Below, one piece after another: positions 17,562 through 26,767 of a stretch of DNA of 32,437 bases. Numbering within the stretch: the first letter of the stretch is position 1; the number at the start of each line of letters is the position of its first letter. Under the pieces are notes generated by a model. That model saw nothing but the letters and a program-made list of their open reading frames with translations. It ran no database searches and was not told the origin of the DNA. Both the position numbers and the translations under genes were made by a program. Source of the DNA: Pseudomonadota bacterium (GTDB lineage: Bacteria > Desulfobacterota > Anaeroferrophillalia > Anaeroferrophillales > Tharpellaceae); assembly GCA_030641485.1 (NCBI GenBank), contig DAOWHJ010000016.1, forward strand, positions 1 through 32,437, given 5' to 3'.

Positions 17562-18335
17562 CTAACGGGCAGGTGTTTCCCTGTAAAAGATCCAGTAAAG
17601 TGCAATTAATGTATCGAGTTCGTTGTCGGTTTTGAGTTGTTTTTGTAATGTTATATCGTCAAGTCTTAAAAACTGATTAGTCGCCAGTTCAATCGCTAAA
17701 AGGGAGGGAACTAACGTGGAACTTTGTGCTTGTGCCACTTTGGCCTGGTGGAAGCGTTCATTTAGCATGGTATTGCTAGGGTCAGCTTGGAAGGCGTGTT
17801 CCAGATTCTCAACTGTGTACTCATGGCCGCAATAGATTTGTGTTGTTTTCGGCAGGGTTTTAAGACGTTGCAGGTTTTTCAGCATCTCAGTTGCGGTACC
17901 CTCAAAAAATTTGCCGCAACCGGCATTAAAGAGGGTGTCGCCGGTGAAAAGGGACTCTTCAATCTGAAAGGCAACATGGCCCCGTGTATGGCAGGGGAGA
18001 TGCAGGACCTTGATTGAGGCTGTGCCAAAATCTATAAGATCACCTTCGCTGAGCTTAAGGTCGCAAGCATCCTTAAGGCGACCGGCATCGGCTTGATGGA
18101 TAGCAACTTTAGCCTGCGGATAGAGTTGCTTGAGCTCTTTTACGCCGCCGCTATGGTCATAGTGGTGATGGGTTAAGAGGATATGGGAGAGGGGCATATT
18201 TTTGGATTTAAGAGCATCGATTACGGGTCCGGCACTGCCGGGATCGATGATTGCAGCTTGATTATTTGAGTTGTCAATCAGTAGGAAGGTGTAATTATCT
18301 TGAAGGATCCTGAGGGGTTGGATTTCGATAGTCAT
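17562..18335 (-). CDS. gloB: Hydroxyacylglutathione hydrolase (glyoxalase II) family
   Basis: A 257-residue metallo-beta-lactamase-fold hydrolase. The binuclear metal site is visible: THHHYDHSGG (about 55-64), the His in LPCHTRGHVAF, the Asp in FTGDTLFNAGCG and the His in IYCGHEYTVENLEHA. The C-terminal part with NQFLRLDD is like the glyoxalase II substrate-binding domain, including the NPFLR-type motif. Glyoxalase II hydrolyses S-lactoylglutathione in methylglyoxal detoxification. Many anaerobes lack glutathione, so the natural thioester could differ; a general thioesterase role cannot be excluded. It lies 27 bp after priA and upstream of pepN on the same strand. Confidence 0.88.
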   Translation of the reverse strand: MTIEIQPLRILQDNYTFLLIDNSNNQAAIIDPGSAGPVIDALKSKNMPLSHILLTHHHYDHSGGVKELKQLYPQAKVAIHQADAGRLKDACDLKLSEGDLIDFGTASIKVLHLPCHTRGHVAFQIEESLFTGDTLFNAGCGKFFEGTATEMLKNLQRLKTLPKTTQIYCGHEYTVENLEHAFQADPSNTMLNERFHQAKVAQAQSSTLVPSLLAIELATNQFLRLDDITLQKQLKTDNELDTLIALYWIFYRETPAR

Positions 18336-18362
18336 AATGTACTTAACTCCTGTTGCTGGTAT

Positions 18363-20936
18363 TTAAAAAAATGATTGGGGGTCGATGTCCAGACGCCATT
18401 TCAGGGTGTTGGCAGTTGGTAGCATCGGGCGCCATTGACGGATGAAATTATGGAGTTCCGAGCGGTTTTGCGACTTTAGAAGCAGGCTCCAGCGGTAGTT
18501 GTTTTGAATCTTGACGATGGCCGAGGGGACCGGTCCTAAAAGGGCGATTGCAGGCAGGCTGAAATCGGGCTCATCAAGGTCCTGATTACTTAGATCGTCG
18601 AGGTTGCTTAACGTTGGGGCTGGTTGTTGGCCTAAAATCTGTTGACCGAGTGTTTTTGCCTGGTTCAAAAAATTGCGCACCAGCTCTTGGTTGGGACCGC
18701 TGGCACGGAGATTGGCCAGGTAAGAGAAGGGCGGGAACCTAAGTTCCTGTCGGTTTTGAATCTCCTCTTCATAAAAGGCTTCGTAGTCGTGGGCGGTGGC
18801 GGTCAAAACACTGTAGTGGTCAGGTTGCAGGGTTTGGACAATGACCTCTCCCGATGAACCCCCACGACCGCGCCCGGCCCGGCCCGCAACCTGGGCCAAG
18901 AGTTGAAAGGTTCTTTCAGGGGCGGTAAATTCCGGCATCTCCAAAGAGAGGTCGGCAAAAATTACGCCGACCAGATCGACCCCGGGGAAGTTATGGCCTT
19001 TAGCCAGCATCTGGGTGCCGAGCAGAACCTGGGCTTTGCCGGCGCGAAATTCTTCAATAATTCGACCAAGTTCACCTTTGCGCCGGGTTGCATCGCGATC
19101 GAGGCGCAGCACTTTGACTTCGGGGAAGTGTTTGCTTAAGCCCTCTTCAAGCTTTTGAATGCCGATGCCTAGAGGGAACAGGCGTTTGCCGCTGCATTTG
19201 GGACAAGTAGAAATTATGGGCTGCTGGCCGCCGCAATAGTGACAAACCAGCAGAGCTAAATTTTTATGGAAGGTCAAGTGGACCGAGCAGAGTTTACAGT
19301 CGGGCATATAGCCGCAATTTAAGCAGTAGAGAGTGCGGGAAAAACCGCGCTTATTAAGGAAGAGGATTACCTGGCGGTTGTTTGTAAAAACTGCCGCCAT
19401 TCGTTCCAGGAGTCGCGGGCTGAAACCATCCCAGGCAAACATGTTTTTTTGGGTTTTGGCAAGGTCGACAATCTCAACTTGCGGCATCGGTTTCTGATCA
19501 AGGCGCTCGGGTAGATGCAGAAGTTTGTAGCGTCCGTTTTGGGCACCATTGTAGCTGATCAGAGAGGGGGTCGCTGAGCCTAAGACGACACTACAGTTAG
19601 TCATCTGGCCTCGGAGCAGGGCCAGGTCACGGCCATTGTAGGCAAAGCCGGACTCCTGTTTGTAGGAGGGTTCATGCTCTTCGTCAACAATAATAATTCC
19701 TGGGTTTTTAAGTGGTGCAAATACTGCTGAACGGGCGCCAACGACAATTTTGGCTTTGCCAGAGGCAATCTGTCGCCACTGATCGTAGCGTTCACCACCG
19801 CTTAAACCACTGTGCAAAACCGCAACTAAAGAGCCGAATTCATGGACCAGGCGATCAACTAGCTCAATCGTTAAAGCGATCTCCGGAACCAGGTATATGG
19901 CCCCAGCACCCCGGTTGATAACTTCAGAAATGAGCTTGATGTAGATCTCGGTCTTGCCACTGCCGGTGACCCCGTGGAGGAGATAGGGCGAAAACTTATT
20001 CTGATCCAGATCCGGTTGAATCTGAGCAAAGATCTTATCTTGGCCCGGGGTTAAAACTACCTTCTCTTTCACGGTTGCCAGTGGAGCCTTATCATCATCG
20101 GTTAACGAGCGTAATTTGGGGATTTTAGCGACTTTAAGCCAGCCATTTTCTTGCCAGCGTTTGATTAAGGCGGCGCCACCAGTGAAGGTGCCAGTAAAAC
20201 GGCGCCGACTGAAAAAACCGCCGGCTTTGATAAACTCAATCAGCAGTTCTCGTTTATCCTTGGCAATTCGTGAGTTGTCGACCGCAGTAATGATTGCATC
20301 CTTATTTACGATTTCACAGATCAATTCAGTCTGCTCTTTAACCTGGGGTAAGAGCAGGCGTTCTTCACTTTTGATCGAGCCCGCTTTTTCCCAACGGGCT
20401 AGTCGGGATTTGAGGCGACTTAGAGGAATTGATTCGGCTATTTTAGTCGCGATTTCCGCTAGGGCTAGTGAACCCTCATTCGCTGTCAGCAGGTCAAGAA
20501 GTTCTGCCAAGAGAGGTGATTTGCTGCGAGTTACCGGGGGTGAGGCGTTTTCATTAAGACTGATAACTCTAAGTTGACGATACTGAAGACCACTCGGCAG
20601 CAGGGAAAAGAGGGCTTCACCCAACGGGACCTGATAGTAGTGGGCTGAACGCTGATAAAATTTAAGTTGTTCGGGGTTGAAGAGGGGGGCAGTATCAACC
20701 ACGGCCTTTAGCTTTTGTAAAATTACTCCATTTTTAAGATTCGGGGCCTCTTGGGTGATGGCTACGAGGTATCCGCTGGTCAATCGATTGCGAAAAGGTG
20801 CGAGAACCCTTTTTCCGATTGCAAGCTCACTGCTCAAGGCCGAGTCGTCAACCAGATAAGTGAAAATCGTATCCAGGGGTAGATTAAAAACTACTTGAGC
20901 ATAGAGAGGGGGTGAAAATGCAGGAGATGAAGACAT
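18363..20936 (-). CDS. priA: Primosomal protein N' (replication restart helicase PriA)
   Basis: An 857-residue superfamily 2 DNA helicase that reloads the replisome at stalled forks. The N-terminal 3'-DNA-binding domain (YAQVVFNLPLDTIFTYLV, GKRVLAPFRNR) is followed by helicase motifs: Walker A GVTGSGKTEIY at about 320, DEEH at about 416, LGSATPSL, and later TQMLAKGHNFPGV and QVAGRAGRGRGGSSG. Between the lobes are the eight zinc cysteines, CLNCG-CKLC and CHYCG-CPKC (about 536-590). E. coli PriA has 732 residues; most of the surplus lies before Walker A, where there seem to be two winged-helix-like stretches (LALAEIATKIAESIPLSRLK and FSRRRFTGTFTGGAALIKRW). Its ATG is 2 bp after the mutS2 stop, so translation is probably coupled. 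Confidence 0.95.
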   Translation of the reverse strand: MSSSPAFSPPLYAQVVFNLPLDTIFTYLVDDSALSSELAIGKRVLAPFRNRLTSGYLVAITQEAPNLKNGVILQKLKAVVDTAPLFNPEQLKFYQRSAHYYQVPLGEALFSLLPSGLQYRQLRVISLNENASPPVTRSKSPLLAELLDLLTANEGSLALAEIATKIAESIPLSRLKSRLARWEKAGSIKSEERLLLPQVKEQTELICEIVNKDAIITAVDNSRIAKDKRELLIEFIKAGGFFSRRRFTGTFTGGAALIKRWQENGWLKVAKIPKLRSLTDDDKAPLATVKEKVVLTPGQDKIFAQIQPDLDQNKFSPYLLHGVTGSGKTEIYIKLISEVINRGAGAIYLVPEIALTIELVDRLVHEFGSLVAVLHSGLSGGERYDQWRQIASGKAKIVVGARSAVFAPLKNPGIIIVDEEHEPSYKQESGFAYNGRDLALLRGQMTNCSVVLGSATPSLISYNGAQNGRYKLLHLPERLDQKPMPQVEIVDLAKTQKNMFAWDGFSPRLLERMAAVFTNNRQVILFLNKRGFSRTLYCLNCGYMPDCKLCSVHLTFHKNLALLVCHYCGGQQPIISTCPKCSGKRLFPLGIGIQKLEEGLSKHFPEVKVLRLDRDATRRKGELGRIIEEFRAGKAQVLLGTQMLAKGHNFPGVDLVGVIFADLSLEMPEFTAPERTFQLLAQVAGRAGRGRGGSSGEVIVQTLQPDHYSVLTATAHDYEAFYEEEIQNRQELRFPPFSYLANLRASGPNQELVRNFLNQAKTLGQQILGQQPAPTLSNLDDLSNQDLDEPDFSLPAIALLGPVPSAIVKIQNNYRWSLLLKSQNRSELHNFIRQWRPMLPTANTLKWRLDIDPQSFF

Positions 20937-20938
20937 GA

Positions 20939-23509
20939 TTAACGCTTAATCAATTCGACAATGGTGATTGCCGCCCTGCCAGCGGTATTGTCGGGGTGGG
21001 AAAAGCTGCTGACGTAGGGGAGTTCTTTTAAGGCCTCATGCAGGCCCTGGCGCAGGCGGCCGGTACCGTGACCGTGGATTAATTCGATGCGCTCCTGGCC
21101 GCCGACCACGGCTTGGTCGATAAATGGAATTAGCAGATTGATGGCTTCTTCAACTCGCTTGCCGACCAGATTAAGGACTAGGGTCGCACCTGAAAATGTC
21201 GGCCTACTCTTTGTGCCGGAGTGTTGGTTCTGCGCGAAGCGTTCCTGGTTGGCTTCATTAAGCCCAATAACGTTTCTGATCTTGACGGTGGCGTTGCCGG
21301 AATTTACGGCCTGCTCTTTACGGGTTTGTGGCAGGTGGCGATTGATCTTGTTCCGGTCGAGTTTGACCCGCAAATTGCCGTCAAGTAAAACCGTAAAACG
21401 CTTGCCGGTTTTCTCGATTGTGATAACGGTTGCCGTTTTGGTTTGGCCGGCCACCATCAGCCGGTCACCTTCTCTGATCTTGGCAAAATCAATCTTTGCC
21501 AGTTCAGATTGGCGTGCTGGTATAAGTTTTGAAACTTCAGCGTAGGCTTCGTTGAAGCTGCCACGTAATTTGCCAACCTTGATTTCTGGCAACTCTTCAG
21601 TTAATGCATTCTCGACAATTTGCTGCCGGACACCATCCAGCATAACTTTGCTGGTTTCAAGTTCATCAAGGCGGATTTTGAATTTCTGTCGCGCCTTTTT
21701 AACCAGTTTGCCAATCTCCTCTCGGGCGCTCTCTTTGACCTTCTCTTTTTCAGTTTCAAGCTCTAGAGTCAGGCGGGAGGCGCGCTCTTTTTCGATTCGG
21801 GCCTGTTGTTTTAGCTTAAGTAACTCAGTTTCATGGTTGGCGCTATTTGCTAAACGTCTCTCAAGCTGAGTTGCAAGGTTGGTAGTTCGGACCTCACTCT
21901 CATCCAGAAGTGAGCGGGCCTGTTCGATAAGCTCTTCGGTAAAACCGAGATTGTGGGCAATCATCAGGGCGTTACTGAGGCCGGGAACCCCATATTGCAG
22001 GTGGTAGAGAGGGCTGAAGGTTTTGGGGTCAAAAGCCACAGCGACACTGCAGACACCTTCGGTTTCGTAGGCGTATGATTTGACATCGTTATAGTGGGTT
22101 GTGACCATGAAAGTTATTTGTCGTCTTTTCAACTCCATCAAGACGGCCTGAGCCAGAGCCGCACCCTCTTTGGGGTCGGTGCCGACCCCCAACTCGTCCA
22201 AGAGAACCAGCGAACGCGAATCTGCAATCTCAAGTATTGCTTTAACCGCCAGCAGGTGGCCGGAAAACGTACTTAAAGATGCGGCCAGATTTTGTTCATC
22301 GCCGATGGTGGCTAAGACCTTACCGAAAAGTGGTACTCGGCTCTCTTTGGCAACTGGCAGTAACAAGCCACATCGCGCCATCAAGGCGATCAGGCCGGAA
22401 GTCTTTAGACTCACAGTTTTACCGCCGGTGTTGGCGCCAGAGATTATCAGGCCGTAGCGGGTCGCCGGAAACTCAATGTCGATTGCTATAACTTCAGATG
22501 GTTTAGCGGATGCCGCCAGCAACGGGTGGCGGGCTTTTTTTAGGGAAAATCCGTTTTCCTCCCAAGACTCAAGTAAAATTGGGGCACAGGCATTGATTTG
22601 CTGGGCAAATCGGGCTTTAGCCTGCAATTTATCAAGGGCGAAAACTTTAATCAAGGTCGAGTTGATTGAGGCTGTCGCCTCCCGCAGGCGATCAGCAATC
22701 ATCTTCAGAATTGCAATCTCCTCTTGTTTCTCTTCCTGGAGGAGCAAGGCTAAACCATTGTTGAGGGAGACACTGTTTAGAGGCTCGACAAAGAAGGTCT
22801 GTTTGGAACGGGAATGGTCATGAATAATGCCATCGATAGCCCCGCGAAAGTTGGTTCTTAAGGGGAGAACATAGCGTTGGTTGCGGATGGTGATCAAATT
22901 CTCCTGAATATAGGGTTCAAACTCAGGGCTGCTTAAAACGGCATTCAGATTGGTGTGAATCTGGCGTCGGGATGAGCCGATGCGACGACGAATATCTTTA
23001 AGCTCAAGGCTGGCGTTGTCACGAATATCCTCTTCATTGTTGATACAGCTTTCAATGAGTTTTAAGAGTGGTGTGAATGATTCGATTTCAGAAAAGGTTG
23101 GGGCGAGTGGTCGATATAGGGTTTCAGATTCTTCCGCGACCCGGTTGCGGTAGTCGCGAAGATTGCCTAAGGCGGCAAAGGTTCCGGCTATAAACAGCAG
23201 CTCACGCGGAGCCAGCCAGCTTTCAGGAAAGTGAACCTCTTCTAAAAAAGGTTCCAGGTCTTCAATGCCAGACAGCGGAACCGTGCCGGTTTCGGCAATT
23301 AAATCCTTGAAAGCTGCGGTCAAATTTAACTCTACACTCAACTGGGCCCAGGTTTTACTGGTTTCGACAGTGGTCGGTTTAAGGGCTAAAAGCTGGGCCT
23401 TTGCCGGGGCGGTGGCGGCCTGGTTAGCGACCAGGGCCAGAACTTTGTCAAGCTCGAGAATTCGGGCCGCGAGCTCCTCCGGGGTTAAAAGTGCAGGTTT
23501 TTCGTTCAT
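20939..23509 (-). CDS. mutS2: MutS2 family ATPase/nuclease (RqcU)
   Basis: An 856-residue MutS2, about 60-80 longer than typical (770-790). It lacks the mismatch-recognition domain of MutS. The core clamp region is followed by the ABC-type ATPase with Walker A ISGANTGGKTVSLKT (about 355), LSTFSGHL and LVLLDELGVGTDPKEGAALA, then a long coiled coil (about 540-640, rich in Lys/Glu), a KOW-like stretch, and a C-terminal Smr nuclease domain with LIHGHGTGRLRQGL and a VSSFSHPD ending. MutS2 suppresses recombination, and in Bacillus it acts on collided ribosomes. It lies 8 bp after yqeY and 2 bp before priA, so this is a compact operon for genome and ribosome upkeep. Confidence 0.94.
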   Translation of the reverse strand: MNEKPALLTPEELAARILELDKVLALVANQAATAPAKAQLLALKPTTVETSKTWAQLSVELNLTAAFKDLIAETGTVPLSGIEDLEPFLEEVHFPESWLAPRELLFIAGTFAALGNLRDYRNRVAEESETLYRPLAPTFSEIESFTPLLKLIESCINNEEDIRDNASLELKDIRRRIGSSRRQIHTNLNAVLSSPEFEPYIQENLITIRNQRYVLPLRTNFRGAIDGIIHDHSRSKQTFFVEPLNSVSLNNGLALLLQEEKQEEIAILKMIADRLREATASINSTLIKVFALDKLQAKARFAQQINACAPILLESWEENGFSLKKARHPLLAASAKPSEVIAIDIEFPATRYGLIISGANTGGKTVSLKTSGLIALMARCGLLLPVAKESRVPLFGKVLATIGDEQNLAASLSTFSGHLLAVKAILEIADSRSLVLLDELGVGTDPKEGAALAQAVLMELKRRQITFMVTTHYNDVKSYAYETEGVCSVAVAFDPKTFSPLYHLQYGVPGLSNALMIAHNLGFTEELIEQARSLLDESEVRTTNLATQLERRLANSANHETELLKLKQQARIEKERASRLTLELETEKEKVKESAREEIGKLVKKARQKFKIRLDELETSKVMLDGVRQQIVENALTEELPEIKVGKLRGSFNEAYAEVSKLIPARQSELAKIDFAKIREGDRLMVAGQTKTATVITIEKTGKRFTVLLDGNLRVKLDRNKINRHLPQTRKEQAVNSGNATVKIRNVIGLNEANQERFAQNQHSGTKSRPTFSGATLVLNLVGKRVEEAINLLIPFIDQAVVGGQERIELIHGHGTGRLRQGLHEALKELPYVSSFSHPDNTAGRAAITIVELIKR

Positions 23510-23517
23510 CGATAGAA

Positions 23518-23961
23518 TTATCCCAAAAGCCTAGCAACCATCTGATTGACGGCCTTGCCATCGGCGCGACCAGCAACCTTTGGCATTACGACCTTCATCA
23601 CTTTTCCCATATCTTTTTTGCTTTCAGCTTGAGCTTCTGTGATCGCCTCTTTGACCAGCTGCTCGAGTTCAGCCTCGGGCAGAGCTGCGGGCAGGTACCC
23701 CTCAAGAACTGCGATCTCCTCACGCTCTTTGGCGGCAAGCTCGGGACGGTCACCTTTAGTGAATTGTTCGGCCGAATCGTTGCGTTGTTTCACCATGCGC
23801 GTAATGACCTGGAGAATATCTTCATCTTTAAGCTCACATTGATTTTCGATGCGGCGATTCTTGATTTCGGCGGTCAGCATGCGTAAAACCCCCAAGCGAA
23901 GTTTTTCCTTTTTGCGCATAGCATCTTTGACGGCGGTCGTAATCTCTTCTTGTAAACTCAT
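23518..23961 (-). CDS. yqeY: GatB/YqeY domain protein
   Basis: A 147-residue protein of the YqeY family, which is related to the helical tail domain of the amidotransferase subunit GatB that contacts tRNA. Visible signatures: RLGVLRMLTAEIKNRRIE (about 22-39), ITRMVKQRNDSAEQF, EIAVLEGYLPAALPEAEL and the ending GRADGKAVNQMVARLL. Its cellular function is not firmly known. AAGGAG lies ten bases before the ATG. It is the first gene of the operon with mutS2, priA, gloB and pepN; the operon promoter should lie in 23962-24163, where a GACAAG-CCCG-CTTGTC dyad is at 24041-24056. Confidence 0.92.
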   Translation of the reverse strand: MSLQEEITTAVKDAMRKKEKLRLGVLRMLTAEIKNRRIENQCELKDEDILQVITRMVKQRNDSAEQFTKGDRPELAAKEREEIAVLEGYLPAALPEAELEQLVKEAITEAQAESKKDMGKVMKVVMPKVAGRADGKAVNQMVARLLG

Positions 23962-24083
23962 AAGTTTATAGCTCCTTACAAATTGAGGGCACTTTTGATA
24001 TTTTAATTGAGTAACTTACATACACAACAACAATCGAAAAGACAAGCCCGCTTGTCGGGGGATCGGCAAATTACACATTGGGC

Positions 24084-24112
24084 TTGACTCTGTTGACGGC
24101 ATCTAGTAGGCT
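24084..24112 (+). promoter_or_regulatory. Candidate promoter for the NYN-domain gene
   Basis: TTGACT at 24084-24089, 17-bp spacer, TAGGCT at 24107-24112. The -35 is good, the -10 only fair. It lies 52 bp before the start codon at 24164. Confidence 0.4.
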
Positions 24113-24163
24113 GATTTTTCCGTTTTCAAATAACATTTTCCAACCCTAAAGAGACTAAAATAG

Positions 24164-24928
24164 ATGGCTGAAAAAGAGCATACCCTGGCAGTTTTTATTG
24201 ATTTTGAGAACTTGGCCTTAGGGTTTAAAGGGCGCAAGAATAATGAGAGGTTTGAGATCTCAACCATATTGGCACGACTAGTTGAAAAGGGTAAGGTGAT
24301 TGCCAAAAAAGCTTATGCTGACTGGTCGAGTTACGCCAAGTTTAAGGAGGAGTTGCATGGGGAAGCGATCGAGTTGATTGAGATCCCTCGGCGTCGGATG
24401 ACTGGTAAAAATTCGGCCGATATTCGTCTCTGCGTTGACGCGATGGATATGTCTTATGCCAAGGATCATATCGATACCTTTGTTATTGTCTCCGGTGATA
24501 GCGACTTTTCACCTCTGGTTTCAAAATTGAAGGAGAACGGCAAGCAGGTGATTGGTATCGGTATGCGCGATAGCACCTCAGATCTCTTGAGTAATAACTG
24601 TGATGAGTTTCTCTTTTATGAAGATCTTGAACAGGCAGCCCAGACGACCCCGCCGGAGCTTGGCGGTGATATCTCAGAAGAGAAACGTGAAGCCTTCAAG
24701 CTGCTTTTCGATTCGATTACGGCTTTGATGCGTGAGAATAAAGAGGTACTCTGGTCGTCAATGATAAAACAGACGATGCAGCGTAAACGGCCCTCATTTA
24801 ATGAGTCAACTGCCGGCTACCGCTCTTTTAGCGAGATGCTGCTGGACGGTGCCAAACGTAATTATCTGCAGGTCAGTAAAGACAAAAAAAGCGGCACCCT
24901 GGTGGTTGATGGTTTCGGTAGTAAGTAG
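24164..24928 (+). CDS. NYN domain ribonuclease-like protein with C-terminal OST-HTH/LOTUS-like domain
   Basis: A 254-residue protein with a PIN-like NYN domain (about 8-150). The acidic active-site residues are all visible: AVFIDFENLA near the start, SADIRLCVDAMDM (about 85-97) and FVIVSGDSDFSPLV (about 105-118). Such domains are metal-dependent RNases, often of unknown target (DUF88, LabA-like). Residues about 175-250 (AFKLLFDSITALMRENKEVL, then QRKRPSFNESTAGYRSFSEM) look like an OST-HTH/LOTUS RNA-binding domain, as often fused to NYN in bacteria. The gene is divergent from the yqeY operon and 14 bp upstream of the glutamine amidotransferase gene. Target RNA unknown. Confidence 0.88.
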   Translation: MAEKEHTLAVFIDFENLALGFKGRKNNERFEISTILARLVEKGKVIAKKAYADWSSYAKFKEELHGEAIELIEIPRRRMTGKNSADIRLCVDAMDMSYAKDHIDTFVIVSGDSDFSPLVSKLKENGKQVIGIGMRDSTSDLLSNNCDEFLFYEDLEQAAQTTPPELGGDISEEKREAFKLLFDSITALMRENKEVLWSSMIKQTMQRKRPSFNESTAGYRSFSEMLLDGAKRNYLQVSKDKKSGTLVVDGFGSK

Positions 24929-24942
24929 AGAGGTTGGTCTCC

Positions 24943-25509
24943 ATGCTTTTGATGATCGATAACTACGACTCATTTACCTACAATATTGTTCAGTATTTCG
25001 GAATTCTGGGTGAAGAGGTGGTGGTTAAACGCAACGATGAGATTGATCTTTCCGGGATTGAAGCGCTCAAACCGGAACGGCTGGTTATCTCCCCGGGCCC
25101 CTGTACCCCGACTGAGGCCGGAATTTCAGTCGCCGCGATTAAGGCTTTTGCCGGAAAACTGCCGATCTTAGGAGTCTGTCTTGGGCATCAGAGTATTGGC
25201 GCGGCATTTGGGGCGACCATTGTTCGGGCCGAGCGGATCATGCACGGTAAAACCTCAGAGGTTGAACACGACGAGCGCGATCTTTTTAAAGATATTGCCA
25301 ATCCCTTCACTGCGACCCGCTACCACTCCCTGGTAATTGATCCCGCAACCATGCCGGCTGAACTTGAAGTTACCGCCCGGGCTTGTGATGATCAGGAGAT
25401 TATGGGGGTTCGTCATAAAGAGTATCCGATCTGGGGTATTCAATTTCATCCTGAATCTATCCTCACCGAAGCCGGCATGCCAATTCTGAAAAACTTTCTG
25501 AGTTTATAA
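24943..25509 (+). CDS. Glutamine amidotransferase, anthranilate/aminodeoxychorismate synthase component II
   Basis: A 188-residue class I glutamine amidotransferase of the TrpG/PabA family, which releases ammonia from glutamine for chorismate amination in tryptophan or folate synthesis. Motifs: LLMIDNYDSFTYNIVQY at the N-terminus, VISPGPCTP oxyanion motif, nucleophile Cys79 in GVCLGHQSIG, MHGKTSEV, TRYHSLV, and the catalytic His-Glu in IQFHPES. The ATG at 24943 is preferred over an in-frame TTG at 24934 because AGAGAGG lies nine bases before it. The chorismate-binding partner (TrpE or PabB) is not in the window, so pabA and trpG cannot be told apart; many bacteria use one subunit for both. 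Confidence 0.92.
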   Translation: MLLMIDNYDSFTYNIVQYFGILGEEVVVKRNDEIDLSGIEALKPERLVISPGPCTPTEAGISVAAIKAFAGKLPILGVCLGHQSIGAAFGATIVRAERIMHGKTSEVEHDERDLFKDIANPFTATRYHSLVIDPATMPAELEVTARACDDQEIMGVRHKEYPIWGIQFHPESILTEAGMPILKNFLSL

Positions 25510-25609
25510 GTTAGGGTATCTTACTATCCATGTAGGGTTAGTTTCCCCTGGGGATATATCCGGGTATCCTTCACATTTTGGCAGTTTGAAACTAAAGCCG
25601 AGCACTCCC

Positions 25610-26536
25610 ATGGGCAACATAATTACGACAATTATCCCAATTTTTATGCTGATTATGTTGGGGGCCGGAGCACGAAAATTCGGTTTTATGAAGACCGATT
25701 TTATCGCCGCTGCCAACCGCCTGGTTTTTTTTCTGGCGATCCCCGCCCTGGTCTTTCGGGCCCTGACTAAAGCTTCATTACGTTCCGAATTCGATCTCTG
25801 GTCGGTAATTATGATGAATATTGCCGTCCTGCTGGTGGTGATGCTTGCGGTTTTTTGCAACCGCTGGCAGAAAACACCGAATACCCCTCTGCAAGGAACC
25901 TTTGCCCAATCGACTATTCATGGTAACCTGGGCTATATCGGGTTGGCGGTGGCCTTTTACTACCTTGATGAGAGTGGTTTTGCACGGGCCAGTATGCTGG
26001 TGGGTTTCTTGATGATTCTCCAGAATCTTTTGGGGGTGGTGCTCCTGCACTACTACTGCTGTGAGAATAACGTATCTCGTCGGGCGCGCGACTTTCTCCT
26101 GCCGGTCTTATTTAATCCAGTTATTCTCGCGGCTCTGTCCGGGATTATTTTTAATCTCAGCGGTCTGCCGATGCCCCAGATTTTTGATCGCTTTTTGTTG
26201 ATTTTAAGCGGTCTGGCCTTGCCGATGGGTCTCTTGCTGATCGGTGCCTCAATCTCTTTTGCCCTGCTTAAGCAGTGGCTGCCGCAGGCAGCCTTGGTCG
26301 CTTTTTTTAAGTTACTTTTGTTGCCAGCACTGGGTTGGTTACTTTTTCGTTTGGTCGGAGTTGAGTCGCAAACCTTTACCCCGGCTCTAATCCTGCTCGC
26401 CGCGCCAACCGCCACCCTGACCTATGTTATGGCCAGAGAGATGGGCGGTCATGTCGACCTGGCGGTGGCGTCGATCTCCTTAACTACAATTCTTTCAGCA
26501 TTTAGTTACGCCTTTTGGCTGGGTCTGTTAAATTGA
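25610..26536 (+). CDS. AEC family transporter (auxin efflux carrier-like permease)
   Basis: A 308-residue inner-membrane protein with about ten hydrophobic segments in two halves. Family features are the N-terminal IIPIFMLIMLGAGARKFGFM, ANRLVFFLAIPALVFRALTK (first half), ALPMGLLLIGASISFALLK, and the C-terminal LLAAPTATLTYVMAREMGG just before the last segment. AEC proteins carry organic anions such as malate, malonate or auxin-like acids; the substrate is not known here. An in-frame TTG at 25586 would add eight residues, but the ATG at 25610 is where family similarity begins. Neither start has a good ribosome binding site. It is 100 bp after the amidotransferase gene, with no clear terminator between them. 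Confidence 0.85.
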   Translation: MGNIITTIIPIFMLIMLGAGARKFGFMKTDFIAAANRLVFFLAIPALVFRALTKASLRSEFDLWSVIMMNIAVLLVVMLAVFCNRWQKTPNTPLQGTFAQSTIHGNLGYIGLAVAFYYLDESGFARASMLVGFLMILQNLLGVVLLHYYCCENNVSRRARDFLLPVLFNPVILAALSGIIFNLSGLPMPQIFDRFLLILSGLALPMGLLLIGASISFALLKQWLPQAALVAFFKLLLLPALGWLLFRLVGVESQTFTPALILLAAPTATLTYVMAREMGGHVDLAVASISLTTILSAFSYAFWLGLLN

Positions 26537-26767
26537 CAAAATTCAGGGTTGCATGAACTGTAAAGAGTGGGAAGCAGAGGGCCATGAAAAATATGTTAAC
26601 TATACCGGGATCATACTGATCAGAGCCGGGAGCCAGCCGAGTCAGCAGGCCCGTACAGTACATTAGTAGCAAACTCCATCCAGCCCAATAGATTCAGACA
26701 GTAATAGTCGGGTAACATTCAGCTTGCCAAGCTGGAGGGGCAACTGAAAGTACAGGAGGACTGAGTT

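Noticed and set aside
26553..26666. A 37-codon frame (starting MNCKEWEAEG) between the AEC and CoA-binding genes
   Set aside because: It has only a weak AGGG upstream, resembles nothing recognised and shows no coupling to neighbours.
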